Made by a program: the position numbers and the translations under genes. Shown here piece after piece: positions 39,396-47,008 of a stretch of 62,214 nt of DNA; position 1 is the stretch's first letter, and the number at the start of each line of letters is the position of its first letter. The notes below the pieces were generated by a model. It ran no database searches. It was not told the DNA's origin and saw only the letters and a list, made by a program, of their open reading frames with translations. The stretch lies in the NCBI RefSeq assembly GCF_008017455.1, contig NZ_VRTY01000029.1, forward strand, positions 1-62,214, given 5' to 3'. Source of the stretch: Pontibacter qinzhouensis. GTDB taxonomy: Bacteria; Bacteroidota; Bacteroidia; Cytophagales; Hymenobacteraceae.

Positions 39396-40841
39396 ATGGA
39401 AAATAATACACCAAAAGTAATTCAATCAGAAACAGAAGTCAGAAAAGTTTCTTATGACGTGCAGCTTAGAGATTTTGAAAACGGTCTTCAAAATTTTCTA
39501 GCGGTACACAATTTACCAGCAGAAGGAATATTTGTTGGAATTCCAGAACGTGCAAACGTTTTTAAAAATTTAGATTCTGTACTTGACCAAGTTGACGTTC
39601 AAGAAAAGGAAAAGTCAATTTACCTATCAAAGTTTATTGCTGGTGTTGCTTCTGGCCTCTTTGATGCTGCCTTGAATTACCTTTGGGACGAAACAATTCT
39701 GCAAATCCGGAAAAGAGTAATAAAATACGACATCGAGTACTTCTATGACAATGCAGTTTCAGGGGATAGAAGAAAAAGATTAAAAGACGAAAATGATTTA
39801 AATAAAGTTGATGACTATGATTTGATAAAAGGAGCCAAAGAAATTGGCTTAATATCAGATTTAGGCTTTAAGCATTTAGAATATATTAATTATATGCGGA
39901 ATTGGGCTAGTGCAGCTCATCCAAATCAAAACGAGATAACAGGATTACAGTTAATTGCTTGGTTAGAGACTTGTGTTAAAGAGGTTATAACGCTTCCAAT
40001 TTCTAACATCACAATCCAGATAAAACAATTGCTTATAGGTGTCAAGAATACCTCTATATCTGAAACGGAAGCACAAGAAATATCAGTATTTACTACCAAC
40101 CTAACACAAGACCAAATTAATAACTTAGCTTCAGGTTTCTTTGGTATATACGTAAAGCCTGAAACAGAAAGTCAAACCCATCAAAATATAAATAGGCTTT
40201 TACCTTTGATTTGGGGTAGAGTTGATGAAGACAGTAAGCACACCTTCGGCTTAAAGTATGGAAATTTTGTTGCTAGTAACAGCCAAGCAGAAAGAAAACT
40301 TGCAAGACAGTTTTTACAAGTTGTAAATGCAGAAAGTTATATACCTGATGACTTAAGAGCAATTGAAATTGAAAATGCCATCGATAATTTATTAAGTGCT
40401 CATAGAGCTTACAATAATTTCTACAATGAACCATCTTTTGCTAGGCAATTACAAAGAATGGTAGGTGAACCTTTAAAAGTGCCTAGAGCAGTAACAAAAA
40501 AGTTTGTACTTGCTATTGTAGAAACTTTTTTAACAAATGGAAATGGAGTTGCAGTAAGTGCAAATTCAATTTATGTTCAAATATTGTCGAATCTAGATTC
40601 CCATCAAGCAAACATTGCAGTCTTGTCTTTTAGTGATACACAAATTTCAAGCCGACTCCAGTTTCCTCTTTGTCAAAGGAAGTTTAAAGAACTAATTGAA
40701 ATTGTAAAGCCTAGTATTACATCTCCACCTGTCAAAGATTTGATAGAAAAAATCGAGGAATTCAAGGGTAAACCATCTTATCTAATGAATGATAAATCTA
40801 TAAAAACAGCTTTCGATAGTCTCAAAACTCTGCTTAAATAA
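39396..40841 (+). CDS. HEPN-motif protein, putative defence RNase (cassette gene 1)
   Basis: The start at 39396 (MENNTPKVIQ) gives 481 aa; a 59-residue upstream extension in frame has no credible sequence. The protein carries an R168-N-W-A-S-A-A-H175 motif in EYINYMRNWASAAHPNQN, which is RX6H with an Asn after Arg, the catalytic signature of HEPN RNases. It is preceded by YDLIKGAKEIGLIS and followed by a helix (ITGLQLIAWLETCVKEVIT). The C-terminal part (about 210-481) is helical without a known motif. HEPN proteins act in toxin-antitoxin and abortive-infection systems. The gene is AT-rich compared with neighbours and is followed by an attC-like site, so it is probably a captured cassette. Domain call by pattern only. 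Confidence 0.6.
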   Translation: MENNTPKVIQSETEVRKVSYDVQLRDFENGLQNFLAVHNLPAEGIFVGIPERANVFKNLDSVLDQVDVQEKEKSIYLSKFIAGVASGLFDAALNYLWDETILQIRKRVIKYDIEYFYDNAVSGDRRKRLKDENDLNKVDDYDLIKGAKEIGLISDLGFKHLEYINYMRNWASAAHPNQNEITGLQLIAWLETCVKEVITLPISNITIQIKQLLIGVKNTSISETEAQEISVFTTNLTQDQINNLASGFFGIYVKPETESQTHQNINRLLPLIWGRVDEDSKHTFGLKYGNFVASNSQAERKLARQFLQVVNAESYIPDDLRAIEIENAIDNLLSAHRAYNNFYNEPSFARQLQRMVGEPLKVPRAVTKKFVLAIVETFLTNGNGVAVSANSIYVQILSNLDSHQANIAVLSFSDTQISSRLQFPLCQRKFKELIEIVKPSITSPPVKDLIEKIEEFKGKPSYLMNDKSIKTAFDSLKTLLK

Positions 40842-40925
40842 AGCCTCTTGCCAACCACGTATAAACGTCATGCTTCGGCCGACGGCCTCGCACGTCGTTT
40901 ACACAAGTACGTTGTACACAATTCA
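40842..40925 (+). repeat. attC-like recombination site after cassette gene 1
   Basis: A palindromic site built of GTATAAACG (40859-40867) with CGTTTACAC (40896-40904), inner GC pairs, and a centre GGCCGACGGCC (40877-40887). Outside it, CAAC and GTTG close the stem (...CCAACCACG / GTACGTTGTAC). The ACGTTGTAC end resembles an attC R' core (GTTRRRY) with changes. It starts immediately at the stop of the HEPN-motif gene. Confidence 0.6.
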
Positions 40926-40936
40926 AATAATAAAAA

Positions 40937-41314
40937 ATGAGCTGGGACATTGTTTTATTTAACTCAAAGCAGAAAATAGAAACAGTAGAAGAACTGGATG
41001 AAGAACTATTGGAACCAATCGATTTCAATTCGCTTCTCGAAGAATCATTTGCAGGAGTGGAAAAGGATGGGAAACACATAGAATTAATTGGTAATGATTT
41101 TTCACTCGAATACTTTACCGACGAAGAAACAGCGAGCAATTTGATGATGAGCATAAATGGAGAAAATGGATTATATGTTTTGATAGAATTAGCAAAAGAG
41201 CATGGGTGGCAGATGTTCGACACAGCTCTGGGTGAAATGATAGATTTGGAAAATCCTGAAAAGAACGGATATAAAAATCACCAAGCATATGTCCAGCAAA
41301 TACTGAAAAAATAA
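40937..41314 (+). CDS. Acidic hypothetical protein (cassette gene 2)
   Basis: A 125-aa soluble, acidic protein (MSWDIVLFNSKQKIETVEEL...) with no signal peptide. Visible blocks are EPIDFNSLLEESFAGVEKDGKHIELIG, DFSLEYFTDEETASNLM and LIELAKEHGWQMFDTALGEMIDLENP. It looks like a known type of cassette-borne hypothetical protein, of unknown fold and function; an immunity-protein-like role is possible but not shown. It starts 11 bp after the first attC-like site, and its own attC-like site begins right at its stop (split by the intron). Confidence 0.6.
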   Translation: MSWDIVLFNSKQKIETVEELDEELLEPIDFNSLLEESFAGVEKDGKHIELIGNDFSLEYFTDEETASNLMMSINGENGLYVLIELAKEHGWQMFDTALGEMIDLENPEKNGYKNHQAYVQQILKK

Positions 41315-41325
41315 GAACTGTGTAC

Positions 41326-41930
41326 AATCGAGTAGCCTGCCGTGAGCAAAATTACTCACGGTGAGGCTCTCCCACCACCCTGCGTACGGTTCTCGTACAG
41401 GGCGGTTCGTTAAGGATAGCACAGCCGCTCTTTACACCGACCATGCCCTTGCCCTAGTTTGGGATAAGGCTAGCAAACTCTAGTGTTTGAACCTCCTTAT
41501 CGGATTTTGGGCAACTTAACGTTTGGTCCTTCATCACCCTGTGAGGCCTCCGTAGCGCTTACGGCTCGTTTCCAGGTGACTATTATGACCGCTGCTGACT
41601 TCTTGGCTCATAGAAACCGAGTCTATTCCAAGACCTCCCCAGGTAAGACGCTTATCCTTCCACCTAATCCTGCTGCATCTACACAGAGTCGTTTGTTGGC
41701 CAGGGGCTTTGCAAAGATGTGCTTGCTTACCCACGACTCCCTGCCTCTTATACAGTTTCTGTTCGTCAGTTCAGGCTTTTGCAGTCCCGCTTTCTTCACT
41801 GCACGCCTCACGACGAACCAGCTTGCGGCTTGCTTATCGGCTTCGCCAACTTGCCGATAAGGGATTTGCACCCTCTGGATAATCTGAGTATATTTCATAA
41901 CAAAATATACTCGCGCCATACTGGGCGCAC
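41326..41930 (-). mobile_element. ORF-less group II intron, IIC-attC type, inserted in an attC-like site
   Basis: The minus strand starts at 41930 with GTGCGCCCAG, a canonical group II 5' end. It continues with conserved domain I-like phrases and ends with a domain V hairpin at 41375-41405: CCGCCCTGTACG pairs with CGTA-CG-CAGGGTGG, leaving the typical 2-nt bulge. A domain VI stem follows (AGCCTcACCGTGAG / CTCACGGcAGGCT, 41333-41369). The 3' boundary lies near 41325. About 600 nt contain no reverse-transcriptase frame (no YADD). The intron faces opposite to the cassette genes and sits after TTGT, as group IIC-attC introns do. Removing it restores one attC-like palindrome. It may splice in trans with a maturase from elsewhere. 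Confidence 0.75.
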
Positions 41931-41995
41931 ACAACAGCTAAACGCCAGCATTGGCCAACGGCCTGCGCCGCCGTTTAGCCTAACCGTATAGCATT
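41931..41995 (+). repeat. attC-like site after cassette gene 2 (right part, split by the intron)
   Basis: GCTAAACG (41937-41944) pairs with CGTTTAGC (41972-41979), the inner GGCCAACGGCC (41953-41963) repeats the centre of the first site, and ACCGTATAGC is the R'-like end. Together with 41311-41325 (TAAGAACTGTG) this forms one site if the intron is removed. Confidence 0.6.
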
Positions 41996-41998
41996 GTA

Positions 41999-42484
41999 AT
42001 GATAAAATTGAAAAATAGATTATCCCTCGTCAGTTCATTTACTCTTTTGCTGTTAGCTCAATGTGGTAGTGTTTACACTATGGAATCAGATAGCAGGAAT
42101 TTTAGAAAAGGTGAAAAGCTGTTTGCAAAGTACTATGAAGAAAACGGTAATGCTTTTATGTATTCAGTCGGAACAGTAGGCTATAAATACATATGGACTA
42201 TCACAAGTAGTGAAATTATCATGACCTCAATAGATTTGAAAGGAAAAACAGATACTTTAAGGGTTAAATCTATTGGTAACTGGACGCAGCATAGTGGAGT
42301 GAATTTTGAAGAACCTAATTGCTCTATGGTACTTGATGGTGATGTTTTAATATTAAAGTTTAAAAATGAAGAAGGACAAGAATTGGAAAAATCACTGATA
42401 AATGAGATAGACTGCTTAGAGAAAAGCAATTCGCCAATACTTGTGAGTGTTCTTAATGATATGAAATCGCTGAAAATAAAATAA
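41999..42484 (+). CDS. Putative lipoprotein (cassette gene 3)
   Basis: A 161-aa protein with a lipoprotein-like signal (SLVSSFTLLLLAQC, C22). The mature part is beta-rich and has no recognised domain: YSVGTVGYKYIWTITSSEIIM, TDTLRVKSIGNWT, NCSMVLDGDVLILKFKNEE. The gene is AT-rich compared with flanking core genes, starts 19 bp after the second attC-like stem, and is followed at its stop by a third palindrome. Its job is unknown; surface or periplasmic location is the only supported inference. Confidence 0.6.
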   Translation: MIKLKNRLSLVSSFTLLLLAQCGSVYTMESDSRNFRKGEKLFAKYYEENGNAFMYSVGTVGYKYIWTITSSEIIMTSIDLKGKTDTLRVKSIGNWTQHSGVNFEEPNCSMVLDGDVLILKFKNEEGQELEKSLINEIDCLEKSNSPILVSVLNDMKSLKIK

Positions 42485-42565
42485 CGCTGTACAACAAAGC
42501 GCAGCTTTAACCCTTGCTACGCTACGGGCTTCAGCTGCACCAGCACGTTAAGCAACCATAAGTAC
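42481..42565 (+). repeat. attC-like site after cassette gene 3
   Basis: The stem pairs TAACG with CGTTA (outer), GCAGCT with AGCTGC and CCC with GGG (inner), with bulged bases. It ends in ACGTTAAGC, an exact GTTRRRY core (GTTAAGC). It starts at the stop codon of the lipoprotein gene, as do the other two sites. Confidence 0.55.
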
Positions 42566-42654
42566 AAAGTTTAATCAGATTAGCTACCCACACTTATACA
42601 TGGCTGCTTCACCACCCGTACAGTTTCCCCAAAATCCAAAAGGCCCGTTTCATA

Positions 42655-42711
42655 GATTATTCTAATGAAACAGGCCTTCAGAAGCAAAAGTTATCCAAAT
42701 AGCTCCAGGCT
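42655..42711 (+). repeat. 57-bp-family dispersed repeat, degenerate end
   Basis: GATTATTCTAATGAAACAGG, CCTTCAGAAGC, spacer, TCCAGGCT at the TCAAGGGT position; 57 bp. Its end overlaps the eda stop codon on the other strand. Confidence 0.8.
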
Positions 42712-43366
42712 ATTTCCTTACCATTTCCAACATATCAGCGGCGCGTTTGCTCAGCCACTCGTAGTTATCGCCGGCATCTGCTGGTTTTTCGAATAGTTTA
42801 GAGCCCAGGCCAGTGGCAGTTACGCCGGCACTGAACCATTCATCAAGGCTTTCTTTGGTTGGTGCTACACCGCCGGTTGGCATAAAGAGCAGGTTCGGGA
42901 ACAGTTCTTTAATGGCTTTCAGGAAGCCGCTGCCCAGCACGTTCCCAGGGAACAGTTTCACAAGGCTTGCTCCTGCTTTTTCAGCCTGGTCGATTTCGGT
43001 AGGAGTCATGCAACCGGGTATCCAGAGCAGCCCCTGCGCGTGCACCGTTTTAGCAATGTCGGCATTCATAATCGGGCTCACGATAAAATCAGCGCCAGCT
43101 TCTATAAATTTAGTAGCCGTTTCGCTGTCTTTAATCGTACCGATGCCCAGCTTCATGCCAGGGTATTGCGCTTTGGCAGTTTCTACCAGAATCTTAAAGT
43201 TGGCAAGCGCCTGCTCACCACGATTTGTAAACTCAAACACCCGCATACCGCCTTCGTAGCAAGCTGCCAACACAGCCTTGCAAACCTCAGGGTCAGCATT
43301 AAAAAATACGGGAATAACCGGAGATGTTTTGATGGTATCTAATACCTGGTTTTTATCTGTTGCCAT
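42710..43366 (-). CDS. eda: KDPG/KHG aldolase
   Basis: A 218-aa class I aldolase (2-dehydro-3-deoxy-phosphogluconate / 4-hydroxy-2-oxoglutarate aldolase) that splits KDPG to pyruvate and glyceraldehyde 3-phosphate. Visible residues are E45 in RVFEFTNRGE, the Schiff-base K137 in AGASLVKLFPGN, and GIGTIKD with the family phosphate-binding GG later (FMPTGGVAPT). It ends the ketodeoxygluconate pathway whose other genes (kdgK, LacI regulator, kduI, kduD) follow in this window. Separated from kdgK on the same strand by ~190 bp with TTAGATG repeats, so possibly its own transcript. A degenerate 57-bp repeat overlaps its stop. Confidence 0.95.
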   Translation of the reverse strand: MATDKNQVLDTIKTSPVIPVFFNADPEVCKAVLAACYEGGMRVFEFTNRGEQALANFKILVETAKAQYPGMKLGIGTIKDSETATKFIEAGADFIVSPIMNADIAKTVHAQGLLWIPGCMTPTEIDQAEKAGASLVKLFPGNVLGSGFLKAIKELFPNLLFMPTGGVAPTKESLDEWFSAGVTATGLGSKLFEKPADAGDNYEWLSKRAADMLEMVRK

Positions 43367-43376
43367 TTTTTATTTT

Positions 43377-43561
43377 TTAGATGTTAGATGCTAGATTTTA
43401 GATGTTAGATTTTTTTCAAAAGTAATCAGATAGTAATCGTGACAAATGATCTTATAGCCTAACTAAAAGAAAAATCCATCAAAAGCAGGCTAATCCGCTT
43501 TAACTTGGCAATGAGTGAAACCGAAAAAATCTAGCATCTAATATCTAACATCTAAAATCTA
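43377..43561. repeat. TTAGATG heptamer blocks in inverted orientation flanking the eda-kdgK gap
   Basis: At 43377-43410 units TTAGATG, TTAGATG, CTAGATT, TTAGATG, TTAGAT follow in tandem. The inverse appears at 43529-43561 (ATCTAGCATCTAATATC...), reaching the kdgK stop. The blocks could pair into a large stem. Similar TTAGATG units occur in the hairpin at 123-161. Confidence 0.7.
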
Positions 43562-44578
43562 GTGGATAATATGTTGTTTAATATGCGATAAGGAGTGGTT
43601 GCCAAAGTCGCCGGGAACGAAGAGCTTTTGGTAAGCAGAGGCTGTAGCGAAATCAATAACATCCTGCCCCTCCAACTGCTCGTGCAGGCTGTAGATCAAG
43701 CCGGCCATAAACGCGTCGCCGCTGCCTATGCGGTCTACCACTTCCTGTGTTTCGTAGGTGTGCGATACGTACTGCTGCTGCCCGTTGTAGTAGGTGCCGT
43801 AAAAAAGGTTATGGTTCGGGCTATCCATAAACCGGAACGTAAAGGCTACGTGCTTGCACTCCGGGAATTTTTCCATGATAGCCTTTGCCGACTTTTCTGA
43901 ATGCTGCAGATACTCTTCCTGGCTGGTTTCGCGGTTCAGGCCTTCTGCCACTGGGGTGCCCAGCATTACGTTGGCGGCCCAGATGTTGCCCATAATTACA
44001 TCGCAGTACTGCACCAGCTCCGGCATTACCTCCAGAGGAGTTTTGCCGTAAGTCCAGAGGCGGTTGCGGTAGTTCAGGTCTACCGATGTGGTAAGGCCCA
44101 GCTTTTTGGCTGCTACCAGAGCTTCTTTACAGAGAGCCGCAACGTTTTCGTTCAGAGCAGGCGTAATGGCGCTCCAGTGAAACCAGGAAAAGTCTTTCAG
44201 GATGCTTTCCCAGTCGATGCTGCCGGGCGTTAGCTGGCTGAAAGCAGAATATTTGCGGTCGTACACCACCTGCCCGGTGCTGAGGCCGTTGGCAGATAAT
44301 AAAAAATAAAGCCCAACGCGGTCGCCTTGCTTCAGAATAAGGTCTGTCTCGACGCCACGCTGCTCCAGTTCGCCCAGCGCTTTAGCCGTAAGCTCATTTT
44401 CGGGTACGCAGGTAAGGTAGGAGCAGGGTATGTCCCAGAGGCCCAAAGAGGCAGCCACATTGGCTTCGGCTCCGCCCGGATAAATTTGTAAAAGGTTATC
44501 TGCTGATTCCAGGCTTTTGTTTACGGAAGCCAGGCGCCATAATAATTCTCCGAAAATGAGAACTTTCCCTTCTCTCAT
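43559..44578 (-). CDS. kdgK: 2-keto-3-deoxygluconate kinase (PfkB family)
   Basis: A 339-aa sugar kinase. PfkB signatures are visible: GGAEANVAASLGLWDIP (about 35-51), the substrate strands, the VDLNYRNRLW motif (167-175) and the ATP/anion-hole motif VVDRIGSGDAFMAGLIY with catalytic D288. The KDG assignment rests on context: it neighbours eda, the LacI-type regulator and kduI/kduD, so it should convert KDG to KDPG. It is divergent from the regulator, with the shared interval 44579-44686 and a LacI-type operator at 44663-44676. Confidence 0.9.
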   Translation of the reverse strand: MREGKVLIFGELLWRLASVNKSLESADNLLQIYPGGAEANVAASLGLWDIPCSYLTCVPENELTAKALGELEQRGVETDLILKQGDRVGLYFLLSANGLSTGQVVYDRKYSAFSQLTPGSIDWESILKDFSWFHWSAITPALNENVAALCKEALVAAKKLGLTTSVDLNYRNRLWTYGKTPLEVMPELVQYCDVIMGNIWAANVMLGTPVAEGLNRETSQEEYLQHSEKSAKAIMEKFPECKHVAFTFRFMDSPNHNLFYGTYYNGQQQYVSHTYETQEVVDRIGSGDAFMAGLIYSLHEQLEGQDVIDFATASAYQKLFVPGDFGNHSLSHIKQHIIH

Positions 44579-44662
44579 ATGCTATTATTCTGTTAGGGGT
44601 GTACTTAATTTTTGACCGATTGAGGTTGAACTTTGACTAAAGTTAGGTAGTTTTACTTTCTT

Positions 44663-44676
44663 TGCAAACGATTGCA
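44663..44676. promoter_or_regulatory. LacI-family operator between kdgK and its regulator
   Basis: TGCAA-ACGA-TTGCA is a palindrome with a central CG, the form bound by LacI-family dimers. It ends 10 bp before the regulator start and lies in the divergent promoter interval of kdgK. Confidence 0.6.
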
Positions 44677-44686
44677 GGAATATTAC

Positions 44687-45712
44687 ATGAAGAAACAGGT
44701 TCAGCACACAATAAAGGATGTTGCGGCGGCTCTTGGCCTGTCTGTTTCTACTGTGTCGCGCGCCCTTAACAACCACCCGCACATAAGCCAGGAAACAAAA
44801 CAGCGCGTGCAGGAAGTGGTTGAAAAACTGGATTACCGCCATAACGCGCTGGCTGCCAGCTTGCGCAACAGCAGGTCTAACATGATCGGCCTCATCGCCC
44901 CCCGTATTACCATGTACTTTCAGTCTACGGTTATAACGGCCATCCAGAACAAACTGCATGAGTATGGCTATAACCTGATGGTGTGCCAATCGAACGATTT
45001 GCCGGCTATCGAGAAGGAACTGGTGAAGGTAATGTATGCCTCGCGCGTGGAGGGCCTGATTGTATCGTCGACACTGTATACCGAAGATTTCTCGCATTTC
45101 GATATTTTTAACCGGGCCAACATACCGCTGGTGTTTTACGACCGGGTGCCACGCGAGTACCCGGCCCATAAAATACAGGGCGACGATTACCAGGGCGGTT
45201 ACCAGACCACGCGGCACCTGCTCGAGCAGGGAGCCCGCCAGATTGCCTACATTACAGGCCCCTTAAGCTGTAAACTCTACAGCGACCGGTACGAAGGGTA
45301 CAAAAAGGCGCTTCGGGAATTTGAAGTGGAGCCAAACGACAACCTGATTTTTTGCCACGAGCTGAACAAGGAAAACGCGCTGCAAACCTGCGAACTGCTT
45401 TTTGCCGATGGTACATTTCCGGAGGCTGTGTTTGCCGGCAACGATACTACTGCCGTGGCGGTGGTGCAATATGCCAAAGAAAGAGGAATTGCAGTGCCCG
45501 CGCAACTTAAGGTAACAGGCTACTCCAACGACTCCCGCACCGAAATTATAGAGCCTCCAATTACCTCTGTAGAGCAGTTCCCCTACGAGGTGGGGGTGCA
45601 GGCGGCTACGCTGATGATGGAACTGCTGGAGCAGAACAGCAAGCCTGGCCAAAATTATATTTCTCTTACTACACCCATTGAGTTGGTAAAAAGGCAGTCT
45701 AGCGGCCTGTAG
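44687..45712 (+). CDS. LacI-family regulator of ketodeoxygluconate metabolism
   Basis: The start at 44687 (MKKQVQHTIKDVAAALGLS) gives 341 aa. The LacI HTH is complete: IKDVAAALGLSVSTVSRALNN (about 8-28), hinge LDYRHNALAASLRN, then the periplasmic-binding-like domain with MIGLIAPRI, DYQGGYQTTRHLLEQGARQIAYITGP and a C-terminal NDSRTEIIEPPITSVEQF. It likely responds to KDG or KDPG (a role described for KdgR-type regulators) and controls the divergent kdgK and the downstream kduI/kduD genes. The operator at 44663-44676 supports autoregulation. Confidence 0.92.
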   Translation: MKKQVQHTIKDVAAALGLSVSTVSRALNNHPHISQETKQRVQEVVEKLDYRHNALAASLRNSRSNMIGLIAPRITMYFQSTVITAIQNKLHEYGYNLMVCQSNDLPAIEKELVKVMYASRVEGLIVSSTLYTEDFSHFDIFNRANIPLVFYDRVPREYPAHKIQGDDYQGGYQTTRHLLEQGARQIAYITGPLSCKLYSDRYEGYKKALREFEVEPNDNLIFCHELNKENALQTCELLFADGTFPEAVFAGNDTTAVAVVQYAKERGIAVPAQLKVTGYSNDSRTEIIEPPITSVEQFPYEVGVQAATLMMELLEQNSKPGQNYISLTTPIELVKRQSSGL

Positions 45713-45914
45713 AAAATGCTGGAACGGCATGAAAAATATGTCTGAAAAACATAATTTTGATGTCTAGGCAAGAGAATTACGATGTGAAAGTAAGTAACAG
45801 CAGGATATTGCTGCCTCCATACTGGCAATTACTGCTCTACCTCTTACTTTAGCAGCTTACATAAATTTCGTCCTGCACCTGGTTGTGCAGGCTTCACTCT
45901 AAAAACTATAATGT

Positions 45915-46757
45915 ATGAGTATGCAATACGACGTGCGCTATGCAGTAAGTCCGCAGGAAACAAAACAGATGGACACGGAAGCGCTGAGAAAAAACTTCCT
46001 TATCGAAACCGTTTTCGCAGCCGACCAAATTCAGCTGACCTATACTCATTATGACCGCTACATGGCTGGTGGTGCAATGCCCGTAAGCAAAAGCGTGAAG
46101 CTGGAAACCATTGATCCGCTGAAGGCTGAGTTCTTTCTCGAAAGAAGAGAAATGGGTATTATTAACGTAGGTGGTGCCGGCACGGTAGAAGCCGATGGCC
46201 AAACCTTTGAGCTGCAGAACAAAGAGGCGCTTTACCTGGGCAGAGGCACAAAAGACGTTACTTTCTCTAGTGCTGATGGCCAGAACCCGGCTAAGTTTTA
46301 TATTAACTCTGCCCCAGCACACCATGCTTACCCTTCTAAAAAAGTTACCCGCAAGCAGGCAGAGGTGGTAGAGCTTGGCACCCTCGAAACTGCCAACGCC
46401 AGAACCATTACAAAGCTATTGATTGCAGGCGTAATAGAAACCTGCCAGTTGCAAATGGGCATGACAGAACTAAAAACCGGAAGCGTTTGGAACACCATGC
46501 CAGCCCACTCGCACGATCGCCGCATGGAAGTGTACCTGTATTTTGATGTACCGGCAGAGCAGTCGGTATGTCATTTTATGGGCGAGCCTACCGAAACGCG
46601 CCACATCTGGATGCAGAACGAGCAGGCCGTTATTTCACCGCCCTGGTCTGTTCATTCAGGTTCCGGTACTTCTAACTACACCTTTATCTGGGGCATGGCC
46701 GGCGAGAACCTCGATTATGGCGACATGGACATCCGAAAAATTACTGAACTAAGATAA
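45915..46757 (+). CDS. kduI: 5-dehydro-4-deoxy-D-glucuronate isomerase
   Basis: A 280-aa cupin-fold isomerase of uronate breakdown that turns DKI (5-keto-4-deoxyuronate) into DKII. Family blocks are visible: MQYDVRYAVSPQETKQMDTEALRKNFLIETVF, ILY-like THYDRYMAGGAMPV, and the metal site in NTMPAHSHDRRMEVYLYFD (His-His-Glu) with WSVHSGSGTSNYTFIWGMAG near the C-terminus. Length is normal (about 278-280). Together with KduD it converts pectin- or alginate-derived uronates to KDG. The 202-bp interval to the regulator has no other gene. Confidence 0.96.
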   Translation: MSMQYDVRYAVSPQETKQMDTEALRKNFLIETVFAADQIQLTYTHYDRYMAGGAMPVSKSVKLETIDPLKAEFFLERREMGIINVGGAGTVEADGQTFELQNKEALYLGRGTKDVTFSSADGQNPAKFYINSAPAHHAYPSKKVTRKQAEVVELGTLETANARTITKLLIAGVIETCQLQMGMTELKTGSVWNTMPAHSHDRRMEVYLYFDVPAEQSVCHFMGEPTETRHIWMQNEQAVISPPWSVHSGSGTSNYTFIWGMAGENLDYGDMDIRKITELR

Positions 46758-46876
46758 CTAGTACACAGTCAAATTAGAAATTAAAAATTCAAAATTAGAA
46801 ATTGGCACACACAAGCTTCATTGATCGTAATTTCAAAAAAGCTTATTCTTTAGAAATAATGTTGACTGTGCACTAG
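46758..46876. mobile_element. 119-bp MITE-like element between kduI and kduD
   Basis: Terminal inverted repeats CTAGTACACAGTCAA (46758-46772) and its complement at 46862-46876 match in 14 of 15 bases. The inside is A/T-rich with AAATTAGAAATT units and has no ORF. It starts 1 bp after the kduI stop and interrupts what is normally a tight kduI-kduD pair. Confidence 0.55.
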
Positions 46877-46884
46877 TAACATAC

Positions 46885-46930
46885 GCACAGGTCTTCTACA
46901 AAACATGTTTGAGGCCTGTGCTTATGCTTT
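46885..46930 (+). terminator. Terminator-like hairpin upstream of kduD
   Basis: GCACAGG (46885-46891) pairs with CCTGTGC (46915-46921), with extra pairs inside, followed by TTATGCTTTTTTT. If active, it would uncouple kduD from kduI. Confidence 0.65.
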
Positions 46931-47008
46931 TTTTAATAAGTACTACACTGCTTTGGGTTTTCGTGCCCGATACCTTGTGCAGCCTCTAAAACATAAAACC
47001 TCAACAAC

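Noticed and set aside
41483..41934. Two ORFs of 100-125 codons in the cassette interval
   Set aside because: They lie within group II intron RNA sequence, overlap each other on opposite strands, and contain no reverse-transcriptase motif.
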